A DNA stretch of 9,056 nucleotides, taken from the NCBI GenBank assembly GCA_007118765.1, contig SKQZ01000168.1, positions 1-9,056 of the forward strand, in the 5' to 3' direction. This stretch comes from Candidatus Hydrogenedentota bacterium. Its GTDB lineage: Bacteria > Hydrogenedentota > Hydrogenedentia > Hydrogenedentales > CAITNO01. The position numbers and the translations under genes were made by a program. Position 1 is the stretch's first letter, and each line of letters starts with the position of its first letter. The notes below the pieces were generated by a model that was given only the letters and a program-made list of their open reading frames with translations, did no database searches and had not been told where the DNA came from. Below, piece by piece: positions 7,112-9,056 of the stretch.

Positions 7112-8266
7112 TTATCCAAACACCTGTCGCATGCGGTCGCAATAATAGCGCACATTATCCCAACTGGCATCCGGCGCGATACGATGGTCAGGACAGGGGA
7201 TATAGCCGCCCAGATCAACAAGAGGACGCAACCGCTCGATTTCTGCATCCACCAAAGCAAAATCGCGCGCGAAAACGTTCTTGTTCATGCCGCCGACCCC
7301 GCGCAGTTCCGGCCCGTACTGTTCGCGCCACGGGGCAATGCTGGCGTTCCACGTGCCCATCTCAATGGGGAACATGGTATTGACGCCGTTGTTGAACCAT
7401 GTCGGGAGCAATGCGTCAATGCAGCCGTCACAATCCAGCGACACTACCGAGATATTGTGTTGTGAGAGCAAGTCGGTAATACGTTTGTAGTGGGGCCCCA
7501 CCAATTCATCGAATACGGAGGGAATAACAAGGGGGCCGTTCTTGAAGCAGATATCTTCCCAGAAATGACCGAAATCAAAGCGCGCGCCCTGTTCAAGGGT
7601 AAAGGCGACGCATCGGTAGGCCAGCTCGCCTACGGTGTCTATGATTTCCTTGAATAAGTCGGGATCTTCCGCATAGATGTAGGAGGCGCCCGTTACCCCC
7701 ACCACATTGCGGATGGAACCGAACAGACTGCCACAGAACAACCCGTAATGTGTCGTGCGAGCGTCCTGTTTCAGATGTGCCAAGCCGCCGTCTTTGAAAG
7801 GCACCGGCTTGCCATCCACGAGAACCGGCGCATCCAGTACCCGGGACTCGTGCCACTGCAAACGATGCAGGTAGTGTTCTTCCCAATCGGCGCGGGTTTT
7901 GAGGGTATGGTCAATTTCGGGCGGTATGGAAGGCACGCCCGGCTTTTCAAGCAGGACCACCCCGTCATGGTTCATTACTTTTTGTGAACCGTCGGGCAGT
8001 GTTTCGAGCACCTGCCGCTCGAAACCGGGCAACAGAAATCCGTGGGGGGTGAAGTGTGTGGCCCAATCAAAGTCCCAGCCGATCTTGGCACAAAGCCGGT
8101 CATCAACATGGTTCCCGTCCGCCCAACCGGCAATGTCCTCAGCGGTCAGATGTCCTTCCGATACCCATTTCTCCAAGGTATCCGTCCAATAACCAAAATG
8201 TACCACCGGCATGCGGTCATAGTTTTCATAAGCCATGATGGCCGCTACACGTTCACGTTCATTCAT
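7112..8266 (-). CDS. UroD/MtaA-family (uroporphyrinogen decarboxylase-like) protein
   Basis: A 384-residue soluble protein of the superfamily that contains uroporphyrinogen decarboxylase and corrinoid-dependent methyltransferases (MtaA, CmuA). It opens with MNERERVAAIMAYENYDRMPVVHFGYW, the usual 'eRv.aim.fe..DR.Pv' start. It ends with GYIPCPDHRIAPDASWDNVRYY (354-375), also typical. The RQAGR-type signature of true haem-pathway UroD is absent, so haem synthesis is unlikely. MtaA-type enzymes bind zinc through an H-x-C motif plus a later Cys. Here the aligned region reads SLDCDGCID (277-284) and the later site is Cys358 in CPDH, so a metal site is possible but not standard. The frame stays open upstream to 8743, but GGAGGG at 8275-8280 sets the start at 8266. 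A weak promoter (TTGAAG 8331-8326, 18 nt, AATACT 8307-8302) may lie in the 92-nt gap. No corrinoid protein gene is nearby. Confidence 0.9.
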   Translation of the reverse strand: MNERERVAAIMAYENYDRMPVVHFGYWTDTLEKWVSEGHLTAEDIAGWADGNHVDDRLCAKIGWDFDWATHFTPHGFLLPGFERQVLETLPDGSQKVMNHDGVVLLEKPGVPSIPPEIDHTLKTRADWEEHYLHRLQWHESRVLDAPVLVDGKPVPFKDGGLAHLKQDARTTHYGLFCGSLFGSIRNVVGVTGASYIYAEDPDLFKEIIDTVGELAYRCVAFTLEQGARFDFGHFWEDICFKNGPLVIPSVFDELVGPHYKRITDLLSQHNISVVSLDCDGCIDALLPTWFNNGVNTMFPIEMGTWNASIAPWREQYGPELRGVGGMNKNVFARDFALVDAEIERLRPLVDLGGYIPCPDHRIAPDASWDNVRYYCDRMRQVFG

Positions 8267-8274
8267 TGCAAAAT

Positions 8275-8280
8275 CCCTCC
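8275..8280 (-). promoter_or_regulatory. Ribosome-binding site fixing the UroD-like start
   Basis: On the minus strand this reads GGAGGG, 8 nt before the ATG at 8266-8264. It shows that the open frame extending upstream to 8743 is not part of the protein: that extension overlaps the membrane-protein gene in another frame and lacks family-like sequence. Confidence 0.75.
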
Positions 8281-8358
8281 AGCAGAATGTGTTGAACCAT
8301 GAGTATTCCAGAAAGGGCATTCCCACTTCAATGAAAACAAACAAAACGTTGGAAAGGG

Positions 8359-9056
8359 CTACAACAGTCGTATCAGCGTAAAGGCTTCGTATACTGCGGC
8401 AATACCCAGCATGGCTGCCGTCAGAATGGCGGCGCTGCCCAGCATGATCAACCCGGATTTTGTTGCCGCCGCCAGCCGACCTGTCCATGCGCCGCGAAAT
8501 AAATGCAGGGGCCAGACGGTGATTGCGAAGCAGGCTACGATATAGCCTTGCAGCTCCAGCACCATGGTGATGCAATGCAACACATACGCTTGGGCCGCGC
8601 CCACCCACAACGGCGCCATGGCGCCGCCCACCAACAGAAAGCTTAGCATATTCTTTACAAGCCCGAGCGGAACGGGTATGAGCGAGATCAAGAAAGTCAA
8701 TCCCAGTGTCTGTTCGATGTAGTTGTTGTAGAACGTCGTCCATGCGGCCATGGTAACGTCGCCGGAGGCGTAGGCGGCGCCGATGTAACCCAAGCCGCCC
8801 TCGCTGAAGACGGCCTCAATATACTGGGTAATGCGGTATGTGACCAGCGGATTGTTGATGGACGTATACATGGCCAGAAAGAAAAGGCCATAGAGGAAGA
8901 TATGCATGCCGATGAACAGGCCGGGGCGCAGTGCGATCTCGTCAAGAATGGCTTGAATCGGTCGGTAGCCGCGGTCACGCAACATTCTGAAAAGGAAATA
9001 ATGTGCCACGGCGCCGCCGAAGGCCGCCAGCAGGAGGCCGAGCATTGTTAACCGCA
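8359..9056 (-). CDS. SpoIIM-like integral membrane protein, 5' end uncertain
   Basis: About 228 residues from the ATG at 9045 to the stop at 8359. The frame remains open to the window edge and no ribosome-binding site precedes 9045, so the true start may lie outside; I therefore mark it as possibly partial. It has about five membrane spans (residues 1-20, 42-62, 112-145, 152-180 and 197-226 from that ATG). The segment FYNNYIEQTLGLTFLISLIP, followed by KNMLSFLLVGG and then LHCITMVLELQGYIVACF, matches the layout of the stage II sporulation protein M family: an 'F.NN...al' helix, a small-residue helix, then a conserved H....ELqg helix. That family occurs widely in non-sporulating bacteria with no settled function, often beside transport or membrane-protein genes. 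It is followed after 92 nt by the UroD-like gene on the same strand. Family call is by motif and is moderate. Confidence 0.75.
   Translation of the reverse strand, partial: RLTMLGLLLAAFGGAVAHYFLFRMLRDRGYRPIQAILDEIALRPGLFIGMHIFLYGLFFLAMYTSINNPLVTYRITQYIEAVFSEGGLGYIGAAYASGDVTMAAWTTFYNNYIEQTLGLTFLISLIPVPLGLVKNMLSFLLVGGAMAPLWVGAAQAYVLHCITMVLELQGYIVACFAITVWPLHLFRGAWTGRLAAATKSGLIMLGSAAILTAAMLGIAAVYEAFTLIRLL

Noticed and set aside
8267..8743. Upstream in-frame extension of the UroD-like gene, giving 543 residues
   Set aside because: It overlaps the SpoIIM-like gene in another frame, is rich in Arg/His in a shadow-like way, and a GGAGGG site with family-typical N-terminus fixes the start at 8266.

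Overview
The window looks like chromosomal DNA from a moderately GC-rich, Gram-negative, free-living bacterium. Evidence for an outer envelope is an exported transglutaminase-like protein paired with a membrane-anchored AsmA/TamB-like protein. The pairing of a UroD/MtaA-like methyltransferase homologue with a GMC oxidoreductase would suit lineages such as the PVC group or Hydrogenedentes-like bacteria. That placement is a guess from gene content, with no marker gene to back it. There are no rRNA or tRNA genes, CRISPR arrays or transposase genes.

Layout. (1) Positions 1-2637, minus strand: an exported transglutaminase-like protein, then after 14 nt an AsmA/TamB-like protein that runs off the left edge. 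(2) Positions 2638-2844: a divergent intergenic region with a very good sigma70-type promoter facing right and a small hairpin at its predicted start point. (3) Positions 2845-4544, plus strand: a LeuT-clade neurotransmitter:sodium symporter. It overlaps (ATGA) a 43-residue single-span membrane protein that probably is a small transporter subunit. (4) Positions 4545-4782: a convergent intergenic region dominated by a long imperfect palindrome, 42-nt arms around a 22-nt loop, which pairs better as RNA when read from the minus strand. (5) Positions 4783-9056, minus strand, in transcription order: a SpoIIM-like membrane protein (5' end probably outside the window), a UroD/MtaA-family protein, a four-span membrane protein with a gluconate-2-dehydrogenase-subunit-3-like C-terminal region, and a GMC-family FAD oxidoreductase.

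How the genes may work together. The last two genes read as one unit: a membrane-anchored accessory subunit followed by its FAD-dependent dehydrogenase, 13 nt apart. The symporter and its small partner form a second unit for Na+-driven amino-acid uptake. The transglutaminase-like and AsmA-like proteins form a third, envelope-related unit. I found no clear new defence or mobile system. The most worthwhile leads are the small transporter partner, the strand-biased palindrome, and the membrane-domain/GMC pair.
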